Below, one piece after another: positions 17,402 through 25,869 of a DNA stretch of 50,498 nt. A model generated the notes under the pieces. The model worked only from the letters and a program-made list of their open reading frames with translations. It did not search any database and was not told where the DNA came from. Position 1 is the stretch's first letter. Every line of letters starts with the position of its first letter. The DNA comes from Photorhabdus bodei. Its GTDB lineage: Bacteria > Pseudomonadota > Gammaproteobacteria > Enterobacterales > Enterobacteriaceae. Both the position numbers and the translations under genes were made by a program. The stretch spans positions 1 through 50,498 of the forward strand of contig NZ_NSCM01000036.1 of assembly GCF_003287735.1 (NCBI RefSeq), given 5' to 3'.

Positions 17402-18064
17402 TTACTGTTTATGGACCAAAGAATCTGCTATTAATAGGGCTTCACTTAATGTATCAACAATAGGAACCCCCGCGGTTTCAAGACTGACACGACTGTGGGT
17501 TCCTCCGGTATAAAGAATGGCATGAGTTCCTGCCGCTAATGCGGCAATTGCGTCATCAGTAGCGTCTCCAATAACCACACTTTGCTCGGGAGCAACATTG
17601 AGTTTTTTGAGATGGTTAGCTAACTGCTCTGATTTGCCGGTTGTCAATAATGGCGTATTTCTACCATCTATTTGGGTAAAGAATTTGCCAATACCATGAT
17701 TATCAAGCATAGGGACTAATTCATTATGCTCCATCAGTGAACATAATGATTGGGTTGCACCTGTTTCGTAGCGGGAAGCGAGGAGTTGGCTCACACCTTC
17801 CGTTAAACTGGCTTTCTGAATACCTGGCCGATAGTGAAAATTAAACGTTTTTCCGATCACTGACCATTCAGAAGATGAAGGTTCACGGCCAATCACTTGT
17901 TTATAGAAAGTTTGTACTGGAACACAATAATATTCCCGATATTGTTCCAGTGTTAGAGGGTCAATACCAATTTCTGCCAATGCGAAATTGGTTGCACTCA
18001 ATGAAACGTTGACATCATTAAGTAATGTACCATTCCAATCCCAAATAATATGTGCTGTTGTCAT
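17402..18064 (-). CDS. HAD-superfamily phosphatase
   Basis: 220 residues with HAD motifs: WDWNGTLL at 8-15 (nucleophile D9, with Asn in place of the second Asp), and IGDATDDAIAALAAG as the metal-binding motif IV. A helical cap (about 18-95) resembles phosphoglycolate-phosphatase-like members. Such enzymes hydrolyse small phosphate esters. In this operon, 21 bases after the phosphoribosyltransferase-like gene, it may dephosphorylate a ribotide intermediate. The true substrate cannot be read from the sequence. Confidence 0.85.
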   Translation of the reverse strand: MTTAHIIWDWNGTLLNDVNVSLSATNFALAEIGIDPLTLEQYREYYCVPVQTFYKQVIGREPSSSEWSVIGKTFNFHYRPGIQKASLTEGVSQLLASRYETGATQSLCSLMEHNELVPMLDNHGIGKFFTQIDGRNTPLLTTGKSEQLANHLKKLNVAPEQSVVIGDATDDAIAALAAGTHAILYTGGTHSRVSLETAGVPIVDTLSEALLIADSLVHKQ

Positions 18065-18085
18065 ATTTAACTCCCCTTTTCCAAA

Positions 18086-19267
18086 TTAACTTTTGCGAAC
18101 CGAACATTCAGAACATTGATATGCCAGGGCCTTATAGGCATCAATTGGCTGTTCATAATTCAGTGGTGTTTGTGCTTTTAGATTTAATAAAAAATGCAAT
18201 AATTTGGCTGCCCATGTTGAATCTGTCAGGGTGTCATGAAGGACGGACAATAAACTATATGAATGGGCAACCCAATCCGCCGTGGTTGTATGAGCATATT
18301 TATCATCGGAGAAAGGCTGATCAATTAAGCGATTCAGGACTTTATGATGTCTGAAACACCAAGGCGTCAAGACATCTAAAGTTTCAGGGTTGAATACACG
18401 ATCAGCATGCCCATAAACGCGAGTACGTAATAATTTTTCCCAATGTAGTTCGACCGCTCGGGCCTTTGGACGTTGTCCGGTTTGGGCCATGACCAGATCG
18501 ATTGCCTGACGTAAGGTGTCTCCTGTTCCGCAATTATCATCAATAATTGTCACGGTTCGCCCTGATGGAATTTTGCGCCCCCAGAGATGATTGCTCTTGC
18601 AAGACGTATCATCGTAACGTGAAACTTTCACTAAATTGAGCTCACTATTCCATGCTGCGGCTGTGACTGCGGCTGCCGCTGATCCTCCTAACATGATGCC
18701 AACAACAGAGGAGTTGGAGCATATGTCAATTTGGGCTGCGGCCAAAGTTAACAGATGATTATCTCCTTCAATAAATGGTCTGGGCACTGTGTGTTCCGTA
18801 GCCAACGGCAATTTCAGGTCATGGATTGGCGAGGGTGAAAAAGTAAATGGTGTGCCCATCAGCGTTGAACTGACGACTTTAGCGCACTCTTTGATCCCAT
18901 CGATGAATGGCACAATATCTTCGTTAACCGTCTGTGGAGAACTTAATAAGCTATCAACAATTCTGAGCAATTTTGCCAAACTATGATCGGCCAATATATA
19001 TTTTGATGGGGCAGTACACAGCTTATCGCTACATCCAAGTTGAGAGATGTATTCCGTGTAATATTTCGCCGTCATCAGTAGCTCGTGACACGGTTTTTGT
19101 TCGTAATAGGCAGTACCGCGGGAACCGACGAATACTGGCTTCTCTGTGAGTAAGCCAGGCAGCGCCATCACTTCTTTCGTTAAATAGCGTGTTTCAGGCA
19201 CGCCACGCAATTCACCCAGTAAACCAATAGAGCGAAGATCCAAAGCAGGAGATAAATATTCAGGCAT
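18086..19267 (-). CDS. Phosphoribosyltransferase-like protein
   Basis: 393 residues. The block VTIIDDNCGTGDTL (about 239-252) is a type I phosphoribosyltransferase PRPP loop, preceded by a hydrophobic strand and glycine turn (VGIMLGGSAAA, 189-199). The N-terminal 150 residues match nothing I recognise and the helical C-terminus ends in a CSEC motif (YQCSECSVRKS), so the protein is much longer than a simple transferase. The gene is two bases after the HisA-like gene, indicating coupled translation. It may attach ribose phosphate to an unusual base or release PRPP from one. The paired cysteines at the C-terminus could bind metal. Confidence 0.78.
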   Translation of the reverse strand: MPEYLSPALDLRSIGLLGELRGVPETRYLTKEVMALPGLLTEKPVFVGSRGTAYYEQKPCHELLMTAKYYTEYISQLGCSDKLCTAPSKYILADHSLAKLLRIVDSLLSSPQTVNEDIVPFIDGIKECAKVVSSTLMGTPFTFSPSPIHDLKLPLATEHTVPRPFIEGDNHLLTLAAAQIDICSNSSVVGIMLGGSAAAAVTAAAWNSELNLVKVSRYDDTSCKSNHLWGRKIPSGRTVTIIDDNCGTGDTLRQAIDLVMAQTGQRPKARAVELHWEKLLRTRVYGHADRVFNPETLDVLTPWCFRHHKVLNRLIDQPFSDDKYAHTTTADWVAHSYSLLSVLHDTLTDSTWAAKLLHFLLNLKAQTPLNYEQPIDAYKALAYQCSECSVRKS

Positions 19268-19269
19268 AT

Positions 19270-20046
19270 CTAGCGTCTCGATGATTGCGTTGCAGCAAGG
19301 GCATCTTCGAGAGGAATCTTACCAATATGTAGAGCTTGACCAAGAATGGCACCTTCAACACCGATAGTGGACAGATCTGCTAACGCGCGGAGATCATCCA
19401 GGCTCGATACTCCACCGCCGGCAATAACGGGTGATGACGTTTTCGCGCAGACTTCCTGTAATAGCGTGAAATTTGGCGAACTCATCATGCCCCCCCGTTC
19501 AACATCGGTTACGACATAGCGCTGACAACCCTGTTTGTCGAGGCGCTCAAGGAGATCCCAGAGATTACCTTTGCTGACATTCCATCCATGCGTCGCCAGT
19601 TGATAGCCTTCCGATGTGCTTTTTACATCCAGAGCAATGGCGATCTTATCGCTATGTTCTGCAATGGCTTGGGCACACCAATCTGGATTTTCTAATGCCG
19701 CGGTCCCCAAATTAACTCGCTGGCATCCAGTTGCTAATACTTTGCGCAAGATGGTTTCATCTCTGATTCCGCCACAGACCTGTACGTTAATATCGACCGC
19801 TGCCAGGACATCGGCAATAAGATGGCTGTTTGAGCCACGTCCTGACGCAGCATCAAGATCAACAACATGAATCCATTTTGCCCCGGCATTTTGCCAGGCT
19901 AGTGCTACTTCTGCCGGGGTACCTAAAGGTCTCCGTAATGTTGGGCTTTCACCTCGGGTTAATCGAATTGCGGAATTCGATGTCATTGCTATTCCGTCAA
20001 CAATATCCACAGAGGGAAATATCTCGAATATTTCCTTACTTATCAT
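19270..20046 (-). CDS. HisA-like isomerase (ProFAR isomerase family paralogue)
   Basis: About 258 residues from the ATG at 20046, which has AGGA eight bases upstream; an ATG nine bases earlier abuts the same site. The (beta/alpha)8 HisA pattern is complete: FPSVDIVDG with the catalytic Asp (D17 in the longer numbering), WIHVVDLDAA, GGIRD, ALDVKS with the second Asp (D143), and phosphate-binding IAGGGVSS and GAILGQAL. HisA performs an Amadori-type rearrangement of a ribosylamine. This gene is not beside hisB, hisH, hisF or hisI but opens a different five-gene operon, so it is probably a specialised paralogue. Confidence 0.88.
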   Translation of the reverse strand: MISKEIFEIFPSVDIVDGIAMTSNSAIRLTRGESPTLRRPLGTPAEVALAWQNAGAKWIHVVDLDAASGRGSNSHLIADVLAAVDINVQVCGGIRDETILRKVLATGCQRVNLGTAALENPDWCAQAIAEHSDKIAIALDVKSTSEGYQLATHGWNVSKGNLWDLLERLDKQGCQRYVVTDVERGGMMSSPNFTLLQEVCAKTSSPVIAGGGVSSLDDLRALADLSTIGVEGAILGQALHIGKIPLEDALAATQSSRR

Positions 20047-20055
20047 TAAATGCAT

Positions 20056-20844
20056 CCTAATTAATTATTTAAAAATTAATAACGTTTTGTGATTAATGAA
20101 ATTACAAGTTGTAACGCAATAAATATGCCCAAGAATAGAGGGGTTAATTTAATGAGCTTAATAACCATTCATTAATTCATAATAGTGAAAAGAAAAAATT
20201 TCTCAATAAGGTTATTAGCTAAATATAACAATTTGGATAACTTTGTTCAGCCAATTAATCTTATGTTTACTTAAGAAGAGTTAATTTAGGGGAGGTGAAT
20301 AGAGAATGTCGTAAATGAATTCTGCTAATGTTGACAAGGAAAGTTTTGTGTTATTTATCTAATATTTTAATTATTAACAATAATATAAACCTGTTTTTTA
20401 GGTAATTATTATAATATATTCTGATTTATATAAAATAAACGTAATTAATGGTTGGTTTTATTAGGTTGGTTAATTTTAGTTATAATGGAAACATAATTAC
20501 CGAGAATTTAAAATAGTAAAGATGATTAATATGTAATTACATGCTATTCATTCTGTGTAATTATTTTTTATATTGTATATATGCATGTTGTATAGGCGGT
20601 TTTTATAAAATAGTTTATTGTTGGTAAAAATAATTTATAATATAATTTTATCGGTGATTCTATATGGTTGTATATTTACAATGATATTGATCGCAACATT
20701 TAGAATATAGAATTTCGCTTATTAACCTGAGGTTATTATTCAATAATAGTACCAGTCAGCTTCTGAGAAACCTCTGAGAATTGGCTTTCTTTAATGGCTG
20801 ACTATTTTGGACGTTGGCGATAGTGTTTATTTATGACTTTAAAT
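20056..20844. other. AT-rich intergenic region upstream of the HisA-like operon
   Basis: Nearly 800 bases with no supportable gene. It should contain the minus-strand promoter of the HisA-like operon near its left end. Base composition is very AT-rich, as in sequence silenced by H-NS-type proteins. At 20755-20810 CAGTCAGC and GCTGACT can pair around a 35-base loop, which could be part of a small RNA, but nothing more supports this. Confidence 0.5.
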
Positions 20845-20877
20845 CAACAAGAGGCACCTATTGGGTACCTCTTGTTG
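20845..20877. terminator. Strong terminator-like hairpin downstream of the MATE gene
   Basis: 14-bp stem CAACAAGAGGCACC (20845-20858) with GGTACCTCTTGTTG (20864-20877). On the minus strand the single irregular pair becomes a G-U wobble, so the stem is continuous in the direction of the MATE gene, which ends 60 bases away. The U-tract is weak (ATTT). Confidence 0.65.
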
Positions 20878-20937
20878 TGGGAGTTTAACGGGAAGAAACT
20901 ACGTTAAGGCGACTGGCTGAACAGTTATTTTAATCAT

Positions 20938-22278
20938 TCAAATATCGAGTCGCTTAGTTTGCCATTTTTTAGATTTCCAACGCCAGATATTAGTGAGTCC
21001 ACGCAACCATTCGTCACAGAAGAAACCGATCCAGATACCTAAAATGCCCATTTCCATTTTGATCCCTAAAAAGTACCCCACTGGAATAGCAATACACCAC
21101 ATAAAGAATATGGCTGCATAAAGTGGGAAACGAGCATCACCGGAAGCACGCAATGCGTTCACCATAACAATATTTGCGGTACGGATTGGCTCCAGAAAAA
21201 CGGATAGCAAGAATAGTGGTAACAACAGTTTGATAATGGCTTCATCTTGCGTCAGAAAATGCAGAATCGGCATTCTGAGCAGCCAGAAAGCAGTGACCAC
21301 GCCAATAGTGACGATACAGCCGATTTTCAGACTATTAATGCCACGAATATAAGCATCTTCAAACCGCTTTGCACCGACCAGATGGCCAACCATAATTTCG
21401 TTACCAATGCTGGTGGCAATGCCAAATAACATCACAAACAGTGATAGCTGGAAATAGAGTGTTTGTGCTGCCAGTGGAATTTCACCCATCAGTCCAATGA
21501 ATGCTATGGCCGCCATATATTGCAGTATCCACACTACGTTTTCACCCGCGGCGGGTAAACCGATATATAAGATTTTGCCCAACATACCCTGTGACCAGCG
21601 TAGGAAACCTGCCAGCGTAAATTTGATCCTCAGGCCATAACTGAGCAGACAGAATAATAGGATCACGGCAACAATCCGGCCAAAGACTGTAGACCAGGCG
21701 ACACCTTCCAGACCATATTTAGGTAATCCGAAGAAACCATACAGGACGATCATATTACCTAGCACTGTCAGCAAGTTAGCAATCAAAGTAACATACATTG
21801 CCGGTTTTGATTTCCCATAAACCCGCAAACAAGCAGCCAGAATAATCGAAATAGCTTCGGGGATAAGACAGATACCCAGAATGTGCAGATAGTTAAAACC
21901 ATCTTCCATCAGATGTTCCGGCATATTCATGATATACAAGATCTTATAGCCGAAGAAGATAGTAATCAGCGCACAGCTAAACCCAAGCAAAAAGTTGAAT
22001 GCAATAGAAATATGGATCGCTTGGCTGGCTTTATCCCGTTTGCCTGCACCAATATATTGAGCAATAACGACACTGCAACCAACACTGATAAAGTTGAAGA
22101 TAGTGATAAACAGATCAAATACCTGATTACCTACAGCCATGGCAGCCAGATAAGAAGTAGAAACATGGCTCACCATATAAGTATTAATTAATAAAGTGGC
22201 CAGATGGAGAAGAATATCAATAAAAATCGGCCAGCTTAGCGAAAAGAGCGAGCGCTCAGTAACATCAGTTTGATGCAT
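20938..22278 (-). CDS. MATE-family multidrug/metabolite exporter
   Basis: 446 residues with about twelve hydrophobic segments in two homologous halves, the usual MATE length and topology. Family features include SWPIFIDILLH at the start, MAVGNQVFDL, and the second-half counterpart with AAQTLYFQLS and IGNEIMVGHLVGA. These inner-membrane antiporters export drugs or natural products in exchange for Na+ or H+. It is transcribed alone, ends at the hairpin near 20.86 kb and shares its direction with the HisA-like operon, but about 900 bases separate them. It could export that operon's product, but this is only positional inference. Confidence 0.92.
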   Translation of the reverse strand: MHQTDVTERSLFSLSWPIFIDILLHLATLLINTYMVSHVSTSYLAAMAVGNQVFDLFITIFNFISVGCSVVIAQYIGAGKRDKASQAIHISIAFNFLLGFSCALITIFFGYKILYIMNMPEHLMEDGFNYLHILGICLIPEAISIILAACLRVYGKSKPAMYVTLIANLLTVLGNMIVLYGFFGLPKYGLEGVAWSTVFGRIVAVILLFCLLSYGLRIKFTLAGFLRWSQGMLGKILYIGLPAAGENVVWILQYMAAIAFIGLMGEIPLAAQTLYFQLSLFVMLFGIATSIGNEIMVGHLVGAKRFEDAYIRGINSLKIGCIVTIGVVTAFWLLRMPILHFLTQDEAIIKLLLPLFLLSVFLEPIRTANIVMVNALRASGDARFPLYAAIFFMWCIAIPVGYFLGIKMEMGILGIWIGFFCDEWLRGLTNIWRWKSKKWQTKRLDI

Positions 22279-23117
22279 TTGAAAAACCTGCTTATTGAAA
22301 AAGGTAAATGAACTATTTCTTGAGATGCCGCGTACTCAGAAAATATTCAGGCATTGTACATGGTTTATTTATCTGTTAACAGAGATGAGATATAGAAAGA
22401 TAAAAATTGAATTCTGTGATTGGTTTTTTCTGCTTGAACAACGCCTTGTGGTACGCAGCAAATAACGATCAATTAGCATCATAAGGGAAATGATTGGCAG
22501 CAAATATTAGCATTGCTATTTGTCGGATGTGTTAGCGGAATTGATAAATTTTTGCTTGGCATGTTACATGTGGTGGATGTGGCATTTGAGGATCAGGTTG
22601 ATTTTGCCATTGTTGAAAAGATTACTCAATCTGGCGTCTATTTTTCTGCTGTGGATGCATATACTGTGACTACAGTCAGTACACAGTACATTTGTTGCGA
22701 GGAAATTTATATCAACAAGTAAATAAATTTAATGGTAAATAATTAAGATATTTAAATGATTATCTTAATTGATAAAAAATTTAAACGCCAAATTTTAAAA
22801 ATATTTAAAATAATTATTTTAATATATTATTAGTATTTATGAGATGCCAACTTTACCAGCCAATGGATGCCTTATGTGTTTAATAAATCATTAGGTAATT
22901 TTGTCTAAATTTTATTTATGATTTTATATTGCTGAATAATTTTGTTGGATTATGGGGTTTTCCAAATCTGATCATTCAGCTTTTTATGATAACTTAAACG
23001 ATTTATCAACGGAGTGATAAAAAAATTTTTGTGGTTAAATTTTGCTCTATAATTAATTTTAAAGGAGTCGAATATAAGGATATAAGGAAATGAAAATATA
23101 CCATTCAGCGAGGTGAT
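22279..23117. other. Intergenic region between MATE and small secreted peptide genes
   Basis: About 840 bases, AT-rich. A 69-codon plus-strand open frame exists at 22513-22722 but lacks a ribosome site and recognisable features, so I do not call it. The promoter of the MATE gene should lie near 22300-22400 on the minus strand. I see no repeat or RNA gene. Confidence 0.5.
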
Positions 23118-23351
23118 ATGATGATAAATAGACTACAACACCAGTTACTTTTGGCCCTTTTAACGTTGACTTTCTTTTCTGCTTTTTCTACATCTACCCA
23201 TGCTTGTATATTGTACCCGCACTTTCCTATATGTGCGGCAAAATGCGTTATTTTTTCATCTCATACTGCAACATGTATTATCGGTTCTCAAGCGCCTAAT
23301 CATTTAGCTTCTAATTATCCAATGTCTATTGGATCTGAAAAAAATAGCTAA
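23118..23351 (+). CDS. Small secreted Cys-containing protein, unknown
   Basis: 77 residues from the ATG at 23118; GAGGTG lies just upstream and another ATG is immediately adjacent. A clear signal peptide (basic start, LLLALLTLTFFSAF, cleavage near THA-C) leaves about 48 residues with four cysteines in CILYPHFPICAAKC and TATC, suited to two disulphides. The gene stands alone and is followed by a strong terminator at 23457, which supports a real transcript. I recognise no family. A secreted toxin-like or signalling peptide is possible but unproven. Confidence 0.6.
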   Translation: MMINRLQHQLLLALLTLTFFSAFSTSTHACILYPHFPICAAKCVIFSSHTATCIIGSQAPNHLASNYPMSIGSEKNS

Positions 23352-23456
23352 TCGAAAATGGAATTCTATTAATATTCAGTTAGTATAATTATTGTGCAAT
23401 ACTATTGTTTAACATTATTGCGTTATGCAGAATTCTGCCTCTTTTTTTCCTATTTT

Positions 23457-23485
23457 CCGCCCTTTAATAAAGGGCGGGTTTTTAT
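23457..23485 (+). terminator. Terminator of the small secreted protein gene
   Basis: Perfect 9-bp GC-rich stem CCGCCCTTT (23457-23465) with AAAGGGCGG (23469-23477), three-base loop, then GTTTTTAT. It lies about 105 bases after the stop of the small secreted protein. Confidence 0.88.
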
Positions 23486-23494
23486 AAAGTGATT

Positions 23495-23621
23495 TATACC
23501 CGTCATCTTTCAAGTTGCCTCTTTGTTGGCTGCACTCGCTCACCCCGGTCACATAGTTACCTATGCTTCCGGGGATTCACTCCCTTGCCGTCGCGATGCA
23601 TCTTGAAATCTTTAGGGTATA
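23495..23621 (+). repeat. ERIC (IRU) element
   Basis: Complete copy, about 127 bp: TATACCCGTCATCTTTCAAG at one end, CTCACCCCGG and CTTCCGGGGATTCACTC in the centre, AGGGTATA at the other. The two halves pair into one long imperfect hairpin when transcribed. It abuts the preceding terminator. Confidence 0.93.
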
Positions 23622-23690
23622 TGATTTAAAAATAGAGTAAATTGGAAGGTCTATTTTAGCTATCAAGGTTTATATTTTTTATGTTAATTG

Positions 23691-23720
23691 ACTAAGAGCC
23701 TATTGGGATAGGCTCTTAGT
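23691..23720. terminator. Orphan terminator-like hairpin
   Basis: Perfect 13-bp stem ACTAAGAGCCTAT (23691-23703) with ATAGGCTCTTAGT (23708-23720), loop TGGG, followed by CTAATAAAGC and then a T-run from about 23731. No recognised gene ends here in either direction. It may be the end of a small RNA or of a gene erased by rearrangement. Apart from this and the ERIC I see nothing between 23486 and the CRP site. Confidence 0.6.
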
Positions 23721-23963
23721 CTAATAAAGCTATTTTTTATTCATGTAAAAATCTGGTAAATAATTCTATTAATTTTTATGTTATTTAACTTGTTCTTTTA
23801 AGCCCTTATGGGGTGGTTTTCTGTGTTAGTAATTTATTTAATTGATATGGTTAATTGTATTGTTATATTTATTAAAATCAATTTATTATCTGTTTTTCTT
23901 ATTGATTTATCTGATTCATTAAATTAAATCTATATATAAAATTATATTTCTGCTGTTTTCTAT

Positions 23964-23985
23964 TTTTGTGGAGTTGGTCACGGAT
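23964..23985 (+). promoter_or_regulatory. CRP-cAMP site of the tryptophanase operon
   Basis: TGTGG-AGTTGG-TCACG has the exact spacing of the CRP consensus TGTGA-N6-TCACA with one change in each half. It is centred about 70 bases before the tnaC start codon. The E. coli tna operon is also CRP-dependent and catabolite-repressed, so the site fits. Confidence 0.75.
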
Positions 23986-24043
23986 AATTTAAATATTATC
24001 TATATCTTAATGGCTGATTTTAATTAGGGAATAAATTCACTTT

Positions 24044-24142
24044 ATGATTTATATATTTTTACGTTATTGTTTTATCTATTCTTGTAATATGCAAGCATGG
24101 TTTAATGTCGATCACCGTATTTCTCATTTTTTCCCTGATTAA
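24044..24142 (+). CDS. tnaC: Tryptophanase operon leader peptide TnaC
   Basis: A 32-codon frame whose C-terminal half reads AWFNVDHRISHFFPD. It matches TnaC leaders: E. coli has KWFNIDNKIVDHRP, and the Proteus vulgaris peptide also ends with FFP plus extra residues. The essential Trp (W19), Asp four residues on (D23) and Pro twelve residues on (P31) keep exact spacing. When tryptophan is high, the nascent peptide stalls the ribosome at its end and blocks Rho, allowing tnaA transcription. Here one codon (Asp) follows the Pro, resembling Proteus and unlike E. coli. AGGGA lies 13 bases upstream, a rather long gap. The 122 bases to tnaA would hold the Rho-sensitive region. Confidence 0.85.
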   Translation: MIYIFLRYCFIYSCNMQAWFNVDHRISHFFPD

Positions 24143-24264
24143 CTGTTCTGGTTATATTTAAAATTAAATTTTTTAATCACTATATTTATTTTGGCATATT
24201 TCTGTCTGTTTTTGGAAATTTGTCTGAATTATGCAGTATAGCCAATTATTGGATAAAAATATAT

Positions 24265-25665
24265 ATGAAACGTATTCCAGAACCTTTCCGTATTAAAATG
24301 GTAGAAAATATTCGCATGACTACTCGTGCCGAACGTGAAAAAGCATTAGAAGAAGCCGGATATAATCCGTTCCTATTACCCAGTGATGCGGTTTATATTG
24401 ATTTGCTGACAGATTCTGGCACTGGAGCAATGAGTGATCGCCAGTGGGCAGGGATGATGATGGGGGATGAAGCTTATGCAGGTTCCCGTAACTATTATCA
24501 TCTATGTGATAAAGTTAATGAATTAATTGGCTACCAATATACTATTCCAACCCATCAAGGGCGTGGAGCAGAACAGATTTTATTCCCGACATTAATTGCT
24601 CGGAAAAAAGCACAAGGTGGTGCAACGCATCCGGTCTTTATTTCTAATTTCCATTTTGATACGACAGCGGCTCATGTTGAATTAAATGGCGCGAAAGCGA
24701 TTAATGTTGTCACGTCAAAAGCCTTTGATACAACCACTTATTATGATTGGAAAGGCGATTTTGATATTGATGAATTGAAAAAAACGATAGCAGAACAGGG
24801 CGCTGATAATGTTGTCGCGATTATTACAACCGTTACCTGTAACAGCTCCGGTGGTCAGCCTATCTCTATGGCTAATATGAGCGCTGTGTATGAGATAGCA
24901 AAGCAACATGATATTCCTGTGGTGATTGATTCAGCCCGTTTCTGTGAAAATGCTTGGTTTATTAAGCAAAGAGAAAAAGGCTATGAAAATAAATCCGTGA
25001 AACAGATCGTCAAGGAGATGTATCAATATGGCGATATGTTAACAATGTCAGCTAAAAAAGACCCTATGGTCAATATTGGCGGTCTTTGCTGTTTCCGCGA
25101 TGATGAAGATCTCTTTAATGAGGTGCGTATCCGCTGTGTGCCAATGGAAGGGTTTGTCACTTATGGCGGCCTTGCCGGTCGTGATATGGAGGCTCTGGCA
25201 ATTGGCCTTGAAGAAGGGATGAATGAAGATTATCTGGCATATCGTATTAATCAGGTGGCTTATTTAGGTAATAGATTAAGAGATGCAGGTATTCCTATTC
25301 AATATCCAACCGGTGGTCATGCTGTATTTGTTGATGCTAAATTATTATTACCACATATTCCAGGGGAACAATTCCCAGCTCATGCACTGAATAATGAATT
25401 ATATTTGGAGGCGGGAATAAGAAGTGTGGAAATTGGTTCTTTGTTATTGGGTCGTGATCCAACAACCGGAAAACAGAAACCATCACTAATGGAACTTTTG
25501 CGATTAACGATTCCTCGTCGCGTCTATACTAATGATCATATGGATTATGTTGTAGAAGCTTTTATTTCCTTGAAGGAGCGAATTCCTCAGATTAAAGGAT
25601 TAACGTTTACTTATGAGCCATCCGTATTACGGCATTTCGTTGCGAGATTAAAACCAATTAAATAA
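24265..25665 (+). CDS. tnaA: Tryptophanase
   Basis: 466 residues from the ATG at 24265, matching the family start KRIPEPFRI; an upstream in-frame TTG at 24220 would add unrelated residues. It cleaves tryptophan to indole, pyruvate and ammonia using PLP. Family blocks are complete: DLLTDSGTGAMSD, GDEAYAGSRNYYHL, PTHQGRGAEQ, the PLP-lysine segment MSAKKDPM (K264/K265), and GLTFTYEPSVLRHF at the end. Similarity to tyrosine phenol-lyase is high throughout, but GYQYTIPTHQGRGAEQI, KLLLPHIP and EIGSLLLGRDP favour TnaA. It follows tnaC, so it should be tryptophan-induced and catabolite-repressed. Confidence 0.93.
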   Translation: MKRIPEPFRIKMVENIRMTTRAEREKALEEAGYNPFLLPSDAVYIDLLTDSGTGAMSDRQWAGMMMGDEAYAGSRNYYHLCDKVNELIGYQYTIPTHQGRGAEQILFPTLIARKKAQGGATHPVFISNFHFDTTAAHVELNGAKAINVVTSKAFDTTTYYDWKGDFDIDELKKTIAEQGADNVVAIITTVTCNSSGGQPISMANMSAVYEIAKQHDIPVVIDSARFCENAWFIKQREKGYENKSVKQIVKEMYQYGDMLTMSAKKDPMVNIGGLCCFRDDEDLFNEVRIRCVPMEGFVTYGGLAGRDMEALAIGLEEGMNEDYLAYRINQVAYLGNRLRDAGIPIQYPTGGHAVFVDAKLLLPHIPGEQFPAHALNNELYLEAGIRSVEIGSLLLGRDPTTGKQKPSLMELLRLTIPRRVYTNDHMDYVVEAFISLKERIPQIKGLTFTYEPSVLRHFVARLKPIK

Positions 25666-25720
25666 TAAAAATTGGGATGCTTCTTGTTTAAGGGCATCCC
25701 CAATTATACTTCTTATTATA

Positions 25721-25847
25721 TATACCCTATGGATTTCAAGATGCATCGCGACGGCAAGGGAGTGAATCCCCGGGAGCATAGGTAACGATGTGACCGGGGT
25801 GAGCGAGTGCAGCCAACAAAGAGGCAACTTGAAAGATGATGGGTATA
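25721..25847 (-). repeat. ERIC (IRU) element between tnaA and mtr
   Basis: Complete copy in opposite orientation to most others here: TATACCCTATGGATTTCAAG first, GGGGTGAGCG in the centre, GATGATGGGTATA last. It occupies most of the gap between tnaA and mtr, so a tnaA-mtr transcript would carry this hairpin. Confidence 0.93.
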
Positions 25848-25869
25848 AAGCCACGCTAGGGTAACATAT

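Noticed and set aside
22513..22722. 69-codon plus-strand open frame in the gap right of the MATE gene
   Set aside because: No ribosome site, no signal or domain pattern, and no terminator after it; likely a chance frame.
24104..24160. Alternative short leader frame beginning MSITVFLIF
   Set aside because: It lacks the Trp-Asp-Pro pattern; the overlapping frame from 24044 has all three.
24220..24264. N-terminal extension of tryptophanase from an upstream TTG
   Set aside because: The extra residues do not match the family, whose proteins begin close to the PEPFRI block; the ATG at 24265 fits.
24265..25665. Tyrosine phenol-lyase as the identity of the tna enzyme
   Set aside because: Several long blocks agree with TnaA and not TPL, and a TnaC leader precedes the gene.
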